A DNA stretch of 29,373 nt. Origin: JBJHDF01 sp050486405 (lineage in GTDB: Bacteria > Pseudomonadota > Gammaproteobacteria > Pseudomonadales > Cellvibrionaceae). Location of the stretch: assembly GCA_050486405.1 (NCBI GenBank), contig JBJHDF010000037.1, positions 1 through 29,373 of the forward strand, given 5' to 3'. The position numbers and the translations under genes are program-made. The notes under the pieces are model-generated. The model did not search any database, was not told where the DNA came from, and saw nothing but the letters and a program-made list of their open reading frames with translations. Positions 7,031 to 14,752 of the stretch are shown here, one piece after another. Numbering within the stretch: position 1 is the first letter of the stretch; each line of letters begins with the position of its first letter.

Positions 7031-9355
7031 TTACAAGGAACTGTAGCGTTTGCGCAGCCGGTGCCGCACAATTTCGGCCAGGGTGTTGAGGACAAAAGTG
7101 AGTATGAACAGCACCAGCGCTGCCAGGAACAGAATCCGGTAGTGGGTGCCGCCCACCGCCGCTTCCGGCATTTCCACCGCAATGTTGGCGGACAGGGTGC
7201 GCATGCCTTCAAAGATATTGAAATTGATCACCGGGCTGTTACCGGTGGCCATCAGCACGATCATGGTCTCGCCCACGGCCCGGCCAAAGCCGATCATCAC
7301 CGCCGAGAAGATACCGGGGCTGGCAGTGAGCAATACCACCCGGGTCACCGTCTGCCAGGGAGTGGCGCCCAGCGCCAGCGATCCCTGGGTCAGGTGCTTG
7401 GGCACGTTGAACACTGCATCCTCGGAAACGGAATAGATGGTGGGGATGACGGCAAACCCCATGGCGATACCCACCACCATGGCGTTGCGCTGATCGTAGG
7501 TGATGCCCACATCGGTAAGCCACTGGCGCATGTCGCCGGAGAAAAACATTACTTCCAGCCAGGGGCTGGCGCTTACGCACACCCAGCCCACCGCTATAAC
7601 CACCGGAATCAGCAGTCCCGCTTCCCAGCCTGCGGGTACCCGGCCAGTCAGCCCTTTGGGCAGCAACTTCATCCAGACATAGCCGGCGACAATCATCATC
7701 ACCGGCATCAGCAACAGTATGGAAAAGGCGGCCGGCAGATTGCGCTCCAGAAACGGCGCCAGCCAGAGGCCGGCGAGAAAGCCGAGAATCACCGTTGGCA
7801 GCGCTTCCATGATCTCGATGGAGGGCTTGACCAGTTGACGCATTTTTGGCGACATGAAATAGGCGCTATAGATGGCACCGAGAATGGCCAGCGGCATGGC
7901 AAACAGCATGGCGTAGAAGGCGGCCTTGATGGTGCCCAGGGTCAGCGGCACCAGGGAAAACTTGGGTTCGAACTCGTCGGTGGCCGAAGACGACTGCCAG
8001 ACAAATTCCGGCTGTGAACGCCCCTCGTACCAGACCCTGCCCCAGAGTGCCCGCACCGACACTTCCGGGTGCGGGTTGCGCACATCGATATAGTGCAACT
8101 GTTCGTTGCTGTCGACGGCGAACAGGGCATTGGCCCGGGGCCCGATATACACCGAGTTCAGTGCTTCCTGTACCGGACGAATGCTGTACAGGGTACGACT
8201 CGAGGTTGAGTAATGCAGCTTGATTTCACCGCTGTCGTCGTAGGTGAGGAAGCCCTTGCGAATGTATTCCGGCGTAATGCCCGCCACCGCTGCGTTGTGG
8301 GATTCGAAATCGCGCACCCGTCTGATGCGGTTGACGTTGTTTTCGTCGCGCACCAGCATCACCTGGCTGACACTGCCGTCCGAGCCGCCGATGATCACCG
8401 ACACGGTACCGAGCAGGTATTCCAGTGCCGTCACCTCGCCGTCCTCACCACGCACCACCCGCTTGCTGTCCACCAGCCGGGCGTCGGCCGGCCGGCTGAC
8501 ATCGTAAAAGTGCAGATTGCCATCGGCGTCACCCACCAGCATATTGCGCATGGTGATATCCAGCAGCAGCCGGGTAACACGGGCACCGCCGGGAAGGGGT
8601 GGCAGGTCATAGGCGCTGCGCCGGATGGTCACTTCGCCGGTGAGAAAGGACGTGGTTTCCGCAAAATTCACCAACCGCAGGCGGCCGTCTTCCAGAGCGG
8701 CTGCCACGGTGGTACCGCCGCCGCCACGCTGCACGGCAATGGCGGCAATGGCCGCGCCCTGCTCATCCACGTCCAGCAACCGCTCGTCACCGTCGCCCAG
8801 CGGATACACCAGTGCCGGGTTGTACAGGCGCCCTTCCCGACTGAACGTCTCGTTGAATTCGTGCCGCACCAGCAGCGCCTGGCCGTTGTCCAGACCGATA
8901 ACCACCAGGCGGTTGCGGGGCTCGGCAGTACCGAAGGCCGTAACCTGGGCATCCGCCGGCAGCGGCAGCGCCTCCTCGGTGACGACATTGCCGCTCTCCA
9001 CCTGAAAGAACACGCCGCGACGGTCACCGGTGTAGCGCAAGCCCACCTGGCGATGGCGGTCCATGGCGGTGTAGAGGGTTTCTGTGGCTGTGCCGCCCGG
9101 GGCCGGGTAGCTGTACTCGGCGCTCATGGCCGCGGGCCGCAACATGGGCACGACTTCACTGAACAGGTAAACAAAGATCAGGGCCAGGGCAATGATCACC
9201 CCCACCCCGAAAGTACCCACACTGTAGCGGGCGAAGTGATCCTTGACGGCGCGCCAGCGGCGCAGGCGCTTGCGATGCTCATCATTGGGCAAAGCCCTGG
9301 CTGTCGTTTCCTGGGCTTTACCCACGGATGAAACGGGGGGCGATGAAGGGTTCAT
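7031..9355 (-). CDS. pstC: Phosphate ABC transporter permease PstC, enlarged form
   Basis: 774-aa inner-membrane permease, more than twice the length of E. coli PstC (about 319 aa). A basic cytoplasmic N-terminus is followed by a helix at about 46-68. Residues about 70-465 form a large periplasmic domain full of short beta-strand repeats with Asp-Gly turns (VIIGGSDGSVSQV, LVGDADGNLHFYD), which look like beta-propeller blades. The permease domain follows from about residue 475, with the EAA loop GSLALGATPWQTVTRVVL. The ATG at 9355 is chosen because a GAGGAG ribosome site lies 5 bp upstream and the longer reading crosses the Pho-box promoter and terminator. It is preceded by its own Pho-box promoter, so pstC-pstA-pstB-phoU can be expressed independently of pstS. 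Confidence 0.94.
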   Translation of the reverse strand: MNPSSPPVSSVGKAQETTARALPNDEHRKRLRRWRAVKDHFARYSVGTFGVGVIIALALIFVYLFSEVVPMLRPAAMSAEYSYPAPGGTATETLYTAMDRHRQVGLRYTGDRRGVFFQVESGNVVTEEALPLPADAQVTAFGTAEPRNRLVVIGLDNGQALLVRHEFNETFSREGRLYNPALVYPLGDGDERLLDVDEQGAAIAAIAVQRGGGGTTVAAALEDGRLRLVNFAETTSFLTGEVTIRRSAYDLPPLPGGARVTRLLLDITMRNMLVGDADGNLHFYDVSRPADARLVDSKRVVRGEDGEVTALEYLLGTVSVIIGGSDGSVSQVMLVRDENNVNRIRRVRDFESHNAAVAGITPEYIRKGFLTYDDSGEIKLHYSTSSRTLYSIRPVQEALNSVYIGPRANALFAVDSNEQLHYIDVRNPHPEVSVRALWGRVWYEGRSQPEFVWQSSSATDEFEPKFSLVPLTLGTIKAAFYAMLFAMPLAILGAIYSAYFMSPKMRQLVKPSIEIMEALPTVILGFLAGLWLAPFLERNLPAAFSILLLMPVMMIVAGYVWMKLLPKGLTGRVPAGWEAGLLIPVVIAVGWVCVSASPWLEVMFFSGDMRQWLTDVGITYDQRNAMVVGIAMGFAVIPTIYSVSEDAVFNVPKHLTQGSLALGATPWQTVTRVVLLTASPGIFSAVMIGFGRAVGETMIVLMATGNSPVINFNIFEGMRTLSANIAVEMPEAAVGGTHYRILFLAALVLFILTFVLNTLAEIVRHRLRKRYSSL

Positions 9356-9412
9356 GAGTCTCCTCGATGCAACTGGGCTGCTGCGCTCCGGCGCGCGGCG
9401 AATGCTGGGGCC

Positions 9413-9446
9413 ATAGTAGGCGGTATATATGACAGAACTATTACAA
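9413..9446 (-). promoter_or_regulatory. Pho-box promoter of pstC-pstA-pstB-phoU
   Basis: Reading the minus strand, TTGTAAT-AGTT-CTGTCAT (9446 down to 9429) matches the PhoB box of two CTGTCAT-like heptamers at 11-bp spacing (5/7 and 7/7). Exactly 10 bp further on is TACTAT at 9418-9413, a -10 hexamer at the spacing typical of PhoB-activated promoters. The start of pstC lies about 58 bp downstream of the -10. Confidence 0.78.
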
Positions 9447-9471
9447 AGCAGCGAAGATCCGCCACCCACAA

Positions 9472-9495
9472 AAAAGGGCCCCTTAGGGCCCTTTT
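9472..9495 (-). terminator. Intrinsic terminator between pstS and pstC
   Basis: A perfect 10-bp stem (AAAAGGGCCC/GGGCCCTTTT) with a 4-nt loop, ending in a run of six T on the minus strand, lies 32 bp past the pstS stop. It would end most pstS transcripts and allow far more PstS than membrane components. Confidence 0.85.
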
Positions 9496-9527
9496 CACTA
9501 CCTATCTTATCGAGTTGCTGTGTTCTG

Positions 9528-10499
9528 TTACTCGATACCCAGACGCTGACGCTCGGTGGCGGCAACACTGGCCGGCAGCGGGATAAACCCGTCGCGTACC
9601 ACAACTTCCTGACCTTCTGCGGACAGCACCATTTTCAGGAATTCACGGGTGTGCGGGGGCAGACCGTCTTCCGGGTGCTTGTTCACGTACAGGTAGAGGA
9701 AACGGGCCAGCGGGTAATCACCAGTGGCGGCATTTTCCGCAGTGGGGGCAAACAGGCGGCCTTCTTCCTTGCCCAGCTTGATGGCGCGTACACCGGCAGT
9801 CTCGTAGCCGATACCGGAGTAGCCGATACCATTCAGGGACTCGGTGATGCCCTGAACCACGGAAGCGGAACCCGGCTGCTCGTTCATGTTGTCCTTGAAA
9901 TCACCGTCGCACAGGGCGTGCTGGCGGAAATAACCGTAGGTGCCGGATACGGCGTTGCGGCTGTAGAGGGTGATGTCTCGGTTGGCCCAGGCACCGGTCA
10001 TGCCCACCTGACCCCAGCGGGTAATGTCCTGAGCGCCACCGCAACGACGGGTGCTGGAGAAGATGGCGTCCACCTGCGCTATGGTCAGACCCTCGATGGG
10101 GTTGTCGCGGTTGACGAACACGGCGATGGTGTCGATGGCCACACGCACCAGTGTCGGCGGGTAGCCGTGAGCGGCTTCAAACTGGGCCACTTCGCTGTCG
10201 CGCATGGTGCGGCTCATGGGGCCGAAGTTGGAGGTACCCTCGGCCAGCGCCGGCGGAGCGGTAGATGTACCCGCGCCCTGGATCTGGACATTGATATTGG
10301 GGTAGAAACCGTTAAAGTCTTCGGCCCAGAGAGTCATCAGGTTGTTCAGGGTGTCGGAACCGATGCTGGTCAGGTTGCCGGACACGCCAGATACGGCGCT
10401 GTACTTGGGCAGGTTGGGGTCTACCTGGGCGTTGGCCGCCAGGCCAAAAGCCAGGGTTCCGGCCAGAGTCAGGCCTTTCAGGGTTTTTAATACGTTCAT
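9528..10499 (-). CDS. pstS: Phosphate-binding periplasmic protein PstS
   Basis: 323-aa periplasmic solute-binding protein that captures inorganic phosphate for PstC/PstA. A Sec signal peptide occupies about residues 1-24, with predicted cleavage at ANA/QVDPN. The mature protein has the family landmarks: the GSDTLNNLM phosphate-loop near the N-terminus, the GAGTSTAP segment, SNFGPMSR, and SRNAVSGTYGYF in the second lobe. Two cysteines (RRCGG and HALCDGD) could form a disulfide. The ATG start has a GGAG site 7 bp upstream. The gene has its own Pho-box promoter and its own strong terminator, consistent with high expression under phosphate starvation. It stands first in the pstS-pstC-pstA-pstB-phoU order. 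Confidence 0.96.
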   Translation of the reverse strand: MNVLKTLKGLTLAGTLAFGLAANAQVDPNLPKYSAVSGVSGNLTSIGSDTLNNLMTLWAEDFNGFYPNINVQIQGAGTSTAPPALAEGTSNFGPMSRTMRDSEVAQFEAAHGYPPTLVRVAIDTIAVFVNRDNPIEGLTIAQVDAIFSSTRRCGGAQDITRWGQVGMTGAWANRDITLYSRNAVSGTYGYFRQHALCDGDFKDNMNEQPGSASVVQGITESLNGIGYSGIGYETAGVRAIKLGKEEGRLFAPTAENAATGDYPLARFLYLYVNKHPEDGLPPHTREFLKMVLSAEGQEVVVRDGFIPLPASVAATERQRLGIE

Positions 10500-10531
10500 T
10501 GAGGCGCTCCGTTATCGTTGACGGTATCTGA

Positions 10532-10550
10532 AGATGGGCTCTTCCCATCT
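10532..10550 (-). other. Stem-loop at the predicted 5' end of pstS mRNA
   Basis: A perfect 7-bp stem (AGATGGG/CCCATCT, loop of 5) begins within a few bases of the start site predicted from the -10 hexamer at 10560-10565. A hairpin at the extreme 5' end commonly protects mRNA from decay; here that is inference. Confidence 0.5.
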
Positions 10551-10559
10551 CTGGCGCTC

Positions 10560-10593
10560 ACTCTAACGGGGCAATATGACAGTTGTGTGAAGA
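10560..10593 (-). promoter_or_regulatory. Pho-box promoter of pstS
   Basis: On the minus strand a perfect CTGTCAT heptamer (10582-10576) is preceded at 11-bp spacing by a degenerate half (TCTTCAC, 3/7) and followed after exactly 10 bp by TAGAGT at 10565-10560, a plausible -10. The box runs to the last bases of the upstream YIP1-family gene. The arrangement mirrors that of the pstC promoter. Confidence 0.68.
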
Positions 10594-11211
10594 TCAGTTG
10601 GTGTAGACGGGCCCCATGCCCGAATCCCAGATAATGACGGTAGTGGCCATCATTACCACCAGCAGAACCAGGCCGACGGTGACCACCGAGCTAGCGTAGA
10701 TGAAGCCCTGCTCCTTGGGAATGTTCATCAGGATCGGGATGCCTTCATAGAGCAGGTAGATGGAGTAGCAGCCAGCCAGGGTGAGCACTGCCACCACCAC
10801 CCAAAGTTGAGGGTAGGCGAGTATGGCACCGGCCAGCATCATGGGCGTGGCGATATACACCGCCAGCGCCGTGCCTTCGTAGTGGCGCTGCTCGGCGCTG
10901 TCCCTGACACCGAAGGTGCGGGACATCCAGTTGATGAATTCGCCGAGCACGTAGACCGCCACCAATTGTGCGAAATAGGTGCCGATACACAGAGTCAGCG
11001 CGCTCTGGGAGGTCAGCCTGACCAGTTCGCCACTGCCCACGCGCCAGCCCACCTGGGTGACACCGTAGTAGGCAGCCAACACCGGAATCAGCGCCAACAG
11101 GGGCACGTGGGTCAGGTAGACCCGCAGGAAGCTCTGCTTCTCGTTGCGGATACGCTGCCACTCCCGGTCGGGATTGATAAAGATACCCAGGGTGTGCTGA
11201 AACATGGCCAT
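10594..11211 (-). CDS. YIP1-family inner-membrane protein
   Basis: 205-aa hydrophobic protein with about five predicted transmembrane helices. The N-terminus HTLGIFINPDREWQRIRNEKQS is the Phe-x-x-Pro-x-x-(E)W motif at the start of bacterial YIP1-family proteins, and the five-helix core fits the family. The molecular function in bacteria is not established. The ATG at 11211 is preceded by GGAG at suitable spacing; a second ATG two codons on is an alternative. Its stop codon abuts the Pho box of pstS, and no terminator lies between, so read-through could give a basal supply of pstS transcript. It is separated from sspB upstream by the sspB terminator. Confidence 0.8.
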   Translation of the reverse strand: MAMFQHTLGIFINPDREWQRIRNEKQSFLRVYLTHVPLLALIPVLAAYYGVTQVGWRVGSGELVRLTSQSALTLCIGTYFAQLVAVYVLGEFINWMSRTFGVRDSAEQRHYEGTALAVYIATPMMLAGAILAYPQLWVVVAVLTLAGCYSIYLLYEGIPILMNIPKEQGFIYASSVVTVGLVLLVVMMATTVIIWDSGMGPVYTN

Positions 11212-11295
11212 AAGACGGGACTCCGCGAAACATTATTATCGGACGGTGTCCAGTATCCGGCAGCAGGGGCTTTAAAGGCAAGACCGGATTGAAAT

Positions 11296-11322
11296 AAAAA
11301 CCATATTTTTTAAATGGTCTTT
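11296..11322 (-). terminator. Intrinsic terminator after sspB
   Basis: A 9-bp stem (AAAGACCAT/ATGGTTTTT on the minus strand, one G-U pair) with a 9-nt A/T loop merges into a T-rich tail. It begins 15 bp past the sspB stop. Confidence 0.72.
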
Positions 11323-11337
11323 ACTGGTGGGCGCCTT

Positions 11338-11772
11338 CTATTTGACTACCCGCAGGCTGGGGCGCTTCTTATCCCCCCCACCAGCAGGCTTGTCGCTCTT
11401 CGGTTTATCCACCGCCTTGGGGCGGCCACCTTCCGGTGGTGTGGGATCGGGACGCTTTTCCTGGTCGAAAACCACACCCTGGCCATTCTCTCGGGCATAG
11501 ATGCTCAACACTGATTGGCAGGGCACGAATATTTCGGTAGGCACACCACCGAAACGGGCGCCGAAGCGAATGTCGCTGTCGCCGATCAGCAGGTCGGTGA
11601 CCGCCGTGGGAGAAATATTGAGAACCACCTGGCCATCCTTGTTGACGTACTGCTGGGGTACCTGCACTCCATCGCCGTGGGCGTCCACCAGTATGTGGGG
11701 CGTGCAGGCGTTGTCGACAATCCACTCGTAGAGAGCGCGGATCATGTAGGGTCGACTGGAGGTCATGGCCAT
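11338..11772 (-). CDS. sspB: ClpXP specificity-enhancing factor SspB
   Basis: 144-aa cytoplasmic adaptor that binds the ssrA degradation tag and hands tagged, stalled-ribosome products to ClpXP. The folded domain covers about residues 5-105: RPYMIRALYEWIVDNACTPHILVDA, then the QVVLNISPTAVTDL and IRFGARFGG segments, which are highly typical of SspB. A flexible Pro/Lys-rich linker follows, ending in RPSLRVVK, the short C-terminal peptide by which SspB docks on ClpX. The upstream ATG is used because GAGG lies before it; a second ATG two codons later is possible. It follows sspA by 15 bp, the usual order, so the two are co-transcribed. Confidence 0.95.
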   Translation of the reverse strand: MAMTSSRPYMIRALYEWIVDNACTPHILVDAHGDGVQVPQQYVNKDGQVVLNISPTAVTDLLIGDSDIRFGARFGGVPTEIFVPCQSVLSIYARENGQGVVFDQEKRPDPTPPEGGRPKAVDKPKSDKPAGGGDKKRPSLRVVK

Positions 11773-11787
11773 ATTATCGAGAGGTCC

Positions 11788-12423
11788 TCAGCCGGTGTAC
11801 ATATCGGTTTCAAATTCGGTCAGGCTGCGCTGAAAGGAGTCCCGTACAAATATCCGGGCCATATATTCCAGCAGGGGTTTGGCCTGGCGGGACTTGGGCA
11901 AGTCAAGCTCCAGTAGTTTGACCCGCCAGAGAATGGGCGCCAGGCAACAGTCGACTATGGTGAACTCTTCACTCATGAAAAACGGCATTTCACCAAAAAT
12001 GGGTGCGCTGGCCAGCAAGCTGTCCTTGAGTTCCTTGCGTGCCCGGGTCACCTGCTCCTTGCTCTTGCTGTGCAGAATGACATCCACCAGAGGCGCCCAG
12101 TCCCGCTCCAGGCGATACATCCACAGGCGGCTCTGGGCGCGGGCCACCGGGTAGACGGGCAGTAGGGGTGGGTGGGGAAAGCGCTCGTCCAGGTATTCCA
12201 TGATCACCTTGGATTCGTACAGGGACAAATCCCGGTCCACCAGCGTTGGCAGTGTGTTGTAGGGATTGAGATCCGCCAGTTCCGCCGGCTTGTTCTTGGG
12301 ACTCACGTCCACCACATCGACGGTGACGCCCTTTTCCGCCAGAACAATGCGCACCCGATGGCTGTAGTGGTCGCGACCATCCGAAAAAAGCGTCATGGAT
12401 GAGCGTTTGGTCACAACACCCAT
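11788..12423 (-). CDS. sspA: Stringent starvation protein A
   Basis: 211-aa RNA-polymerase-associated protein with a glutathione S-transferase fold: an N-terminal thioredoxin-like domain (about 8-90) and a C-terminal helical domain. Segments diagnostic of SspA are DHYSHRVRIVLAEKGV, NPYNTLPTLVDRDLSLYES, IIMEYLDERFPHPPLLPVYPVARA and the PHPPL surface loop that contacts sigma70 holoenzyme. SspA alters promoter choice during starvation and acid stress. I start it at ATG 12423, six codons inside the longest reading, because GAGGTG lies 6 bp upstream and the resulting N-terminus aligns with E. coli SspA. It lies downstream of petBC, separated by a stem-loop, as in other gammaproteobacteria. Confidence 0.94.
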   Translation of the reverse strand: MGVVTKRSSMTLFSDGRDHYSHRVRIVLAEKGVTVDVVDVSPKNKPAELADLNPYNTLPTLVDRDLSLYESKVIMEYLDERFPHPPLLPVYPVARAQSRLWMYRLERDWAPLVDVILHSKSKEQVTRARKELKDSLLASAPIFGEMPFFMSEEFTIVDCCLAPILWRVKLLELDLPKSRQAKPLLEYMARIFVRDSFQRSLTEFETDMYTG

Positions 12424-12453
12424 TGAATTCACCTCAGTCATTATTATGAATCA

Positions 12454-12485
12454 TCGGCGGCCCGCTGCCCTTCAGGGGCCGCCGA
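12454..12485 (-). other. GC-rich stem-loop between petBC and sspA
   Basis: A perfect 10-bp stem (TCGGCGGCCC/GGGCCGCCGA) with a 12-nt loop lies 34 bp past the petBC stop and 30 bp before the sspA start. On the minus strand it is followed by an A/T-rich stretch but no true T-run. It may be an attenuator or partial terminator, or a processing site separating bc1 from ssp messages. Confidence 0.5.
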
Positions 12486-12519
12486 CGATTATAGCGCGAA
12501 AAGGCCGTCACCGGGTGAA

Positions 12520-14748
12520 TCAGTGAATGTCCTTCCAGTATTCGCGGCTCAACAGGTAGGAAAAGAGGATCAGCACCAGCAGGAACAGCAGCACCCAGAC
12601 GCCGAGCCGCTGACGCTCCAGGGCATAGGGCTCGGCCAGGTAGACCATGAAGTTCACCAGGTCGCGGGTGGCCTCGTCGAACTCTGCCGTGGACATGGAA
12701 CCCTGGTATTTGCCCAGCTGCAGACTGCCGCACTGCTCGTCGGTCTTCGGATTGCCCGCCTCATCGCGCACTGTGCGTCCGCGTTCGTCCAGTTGCGGCC
12801 CCGGTGCGCACTCCAACAGCCCCTGCAGGTCCATCATTACGTGGGGCATGCCGACGTTTTCAAAGACCCGGTTATTGGCGCCAAAGGGGCGACTGTCGTC
12901 GCGGTAGAAACTGCGCAGGTAGGTGTAGAGCCACTCCGGAGAGCGCGAGCGGGCCACCAAGGACAGGTCTGGCGGCAAGACGCCGAACATCCGGGTGGCA
13001 TCGCGGCGATCCAGGGAGATTTTCATCAGTTCGCCGATGCGCTGGTCGCTGAACACCAGATTTTCCATCATCAGGTCGTGGGGAATACCCAAATCGTCCG
13101 CCACTCGCTCGTAGCGGGAAAACTTGGCGGCGTGGCAACCCATGCAGTAGTTCATAAAATACTTGGCACCGCGCTGCAGGGAATGCTGATCGCGCACATC
13201 GGCCTTGAAGTCATCGCAGGGCACATCACCGCAGCCACCGCCTCCGGCCGCCACGGCCGAGATGGGCACCACAACCAGTACGGCAAACAGTGCCAGACCG
13301 GCCAGAACAATGCGCAGCGGCAGGCCTTTCATCTGCACCCGCTCCGGCTCCGGCAGGGTCTTGTCACGGTCGGTGAGCCAGGGCGTCAGGGCCAGGCCCA
13401 CTGCCATAAGCAGACCCAACAGCCGCACCAGCACCGGCACACTTACCTCAGGATCGGTGATGCCTGTCAGCGCCAACTTCGCGAAGATCACGGCGAAAAT
13501 ACCGCAGATGATCCAGGCCAGCACCGAGGTGGATTGCCGTTTGGTCGTGTTGGTCCAGATGGGCATGGTGATAAAGAAGGCAAAATAGAACACGGTGCCC
13601 AGTTGCGACAGCACTACCCGGCCCGGCGTTGGTGACTGCACACCCAGATAGCCCAGCACCACAAACATGGCGGCAAAGCTCATCAGCATGACCCGGGGCA
13701 TAAAGCCCTTGTAGCGGATGGAGCGCACCGGGCTGCGATCGAGCCAGGGCAGTACAAACATGATGGCAATGGCGGCACCCATGGCCACGAGCCCCAGGAA
13801 CTGAGCCTTGAGCGGACCCAGGTCAAATACCACCGCACGCAGAATCGCGTAGAAGGGTGTGAAATACCACACTGGCGCAATGTGCTCAGGCGTCTTGAGG
13901 TTATTGGCCTCCTCGAAGTTGGCATGCTCCAGGAAGAAGCCGCCCATCTCCGGCATAAAGAAGACAATAAAGCAGAACACAAACAGAAAAACACTGACAC
14001 CGAACAGGTCGTGTACTGTGTAGTAGGGATGGAAGGGTACGCCGTCGCGGGGCACGCCGTTCTCGTCCTTGTTCTTCTTGATGTCGATACCATCGGGGTT
14101 GTTGGAACCGACTTCGTGCAACGCCAGGATATGCAACACCACCAACGCCAGCAGCACCAGCGGCAGGGCCACCACGTGCAGGGCAAAGAAACGGTTGAGG
14201 GTAATGCCAGAGATGAGGTAATCACCGCGAATCCATTCCACCAAGCCGTCGCCGATAATGGGAATGGCGCCGAACAGAGAGACAATCACCTGGGCACCCC
14301 AGTAGGACATCTGGCCCCAGGGCAGCACATAGCCCAGGAACGCCTCGGCCATCAACACCACGTAGATGGACATGCCGAGAATCCACACCAACTCGCGGGG
14401 CGCGCGGTAGGAACCGTACATAAGGCCGCGGAACATATGCAGATAGACCACCACGAAAAAGGCGGAGGCGCCGGTGGAGTGCAGATAACGCAGCAGCCAG
14501 CCGGAATCCACATCGCGCATGATGTACTCCACCGAGGCAAAGGCTTCCTCAGCGCTGGGCACATAGTTCATGGTCAGCCAGATACCGGTGAGTAACTGGT
14601 TAACCAGCACCACCAGCGACAGGACGCCGAAGATATACCAGAAATTGAAATTTTTCGGGGCATAGTATTTGCCCATGTGGGTGTCCCAGGCGCGCTGCAC
14701 CGGCAGCCGCTGATCGATCCAACCCCAGAGTGCGGATAACATTTTCAT
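12520..14748 (-). CDS. petBC (fbcH): Cytochrome b - cytochrome c1 fusion of the bc1 complex
   Basis: 742-aa polyprotein carrying two subunits of ubiquinol-cytochrome c reductase. Residues 1-about 470 are cytochrome b, with haem-ligand histidines H90, H104, H191 and H206 and a Qo-site motif reading PVWY. From about residue 472 a second hydrophobic segment (MKGLPLRIVLAGLALFAV...AVAA) looks like a retained signal peptide with an Ala-x-Ala cleavage site. Cytochrome c1 follows, with the haem c motif C535-M-G-C538-H539, the downstream axial Met in NVGMPHVMM and a C-terminal anchor ending REYWKDIH. Pseudomonas encodes b and c1 as separate genes; Bradyrhizobium fbcH is a fused gene whose product is cleaved by signal peptidase. 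I infer the same processing here. The gene lies 4 bp after petA. Confidence 0.93.
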   Translation of the reverse strand: MKMLSALWGWIDQRLPVQRAWDTHMGKYYAPKNFNFWYIFGVLSLVVLVNQLLTGIWLTMNYVPSAEEAFASVEYIMRDVDSGWLLRYLHSTGASAFFVVVYLHMFRGLMYGSYRAPRELVWILGMSIYVVLMAEAFLGYVLPWGQMSYWGAQVIVSLFGAIPIIGDGLVEWIRGDYLISGITLNRFFALHVVALPLVLLALVVLHILALHEVGSNNPDGIDIKKNKDENGVPRDGVPFHPYYTVHDLFGVSVFLFVFCFIVFFMPEMGGFFLEHANFEEANNLKTPEHIAPVWYFTPFYAILRAVVFDLGPLKAQFLGLVAMGAAIAIMFVLPWLDRSPVRSIRYKGFMPRVMLMSFAAMFVVLGYLGVQSPTPGRVVLSQLGTVFYFAFFITMPIWTNTTKRQSTSVLAWIICGIFAVIFAKLALTGITDPEVSVPVLVRLLGLLMAVGLALTPWLTDRDKTLPEPERVQMKGLPLRIVLAGLALFAVLVVVPISAVAAGGGGCGDVPCDDFKADVRDQHSLQRGAKYFMNYCMGCHAAKFSRYERVADDLGIPHDLMMENLVFSDQRIGELMKISLDRRDATRMFGVLPPDLSLVARSRSPEWLYTYLRSFYRDDSRPFGANNRVFENVGMPHVMMDLQGLLECAPGPQLDERGRTVRDEAGNPKTDEQCGSLQLGKYQGSMSTAEFDEATRDLVNFMVYLAEPYALERQRLGVWVLLFLLVLILFSYLLSREYWKDIH

Positions 14749-14752
14749 TCTT

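Noticed and set aside
6314..8017. Long plus-strand open frame opposite pstA and pstC (567 aa)
   Set aside because: His/Gln-rich antisense shadow typical of GC-rich DNA; the minus strand encodes conserved Pst permeases there.
9356..9604. An 83-codon N-terminal extension of pstC
   Set aside because: It would cross the pstS terminator, the Pho-box promoter and the 3' end of pstS; the GAGGAG site points to ATG 9355.
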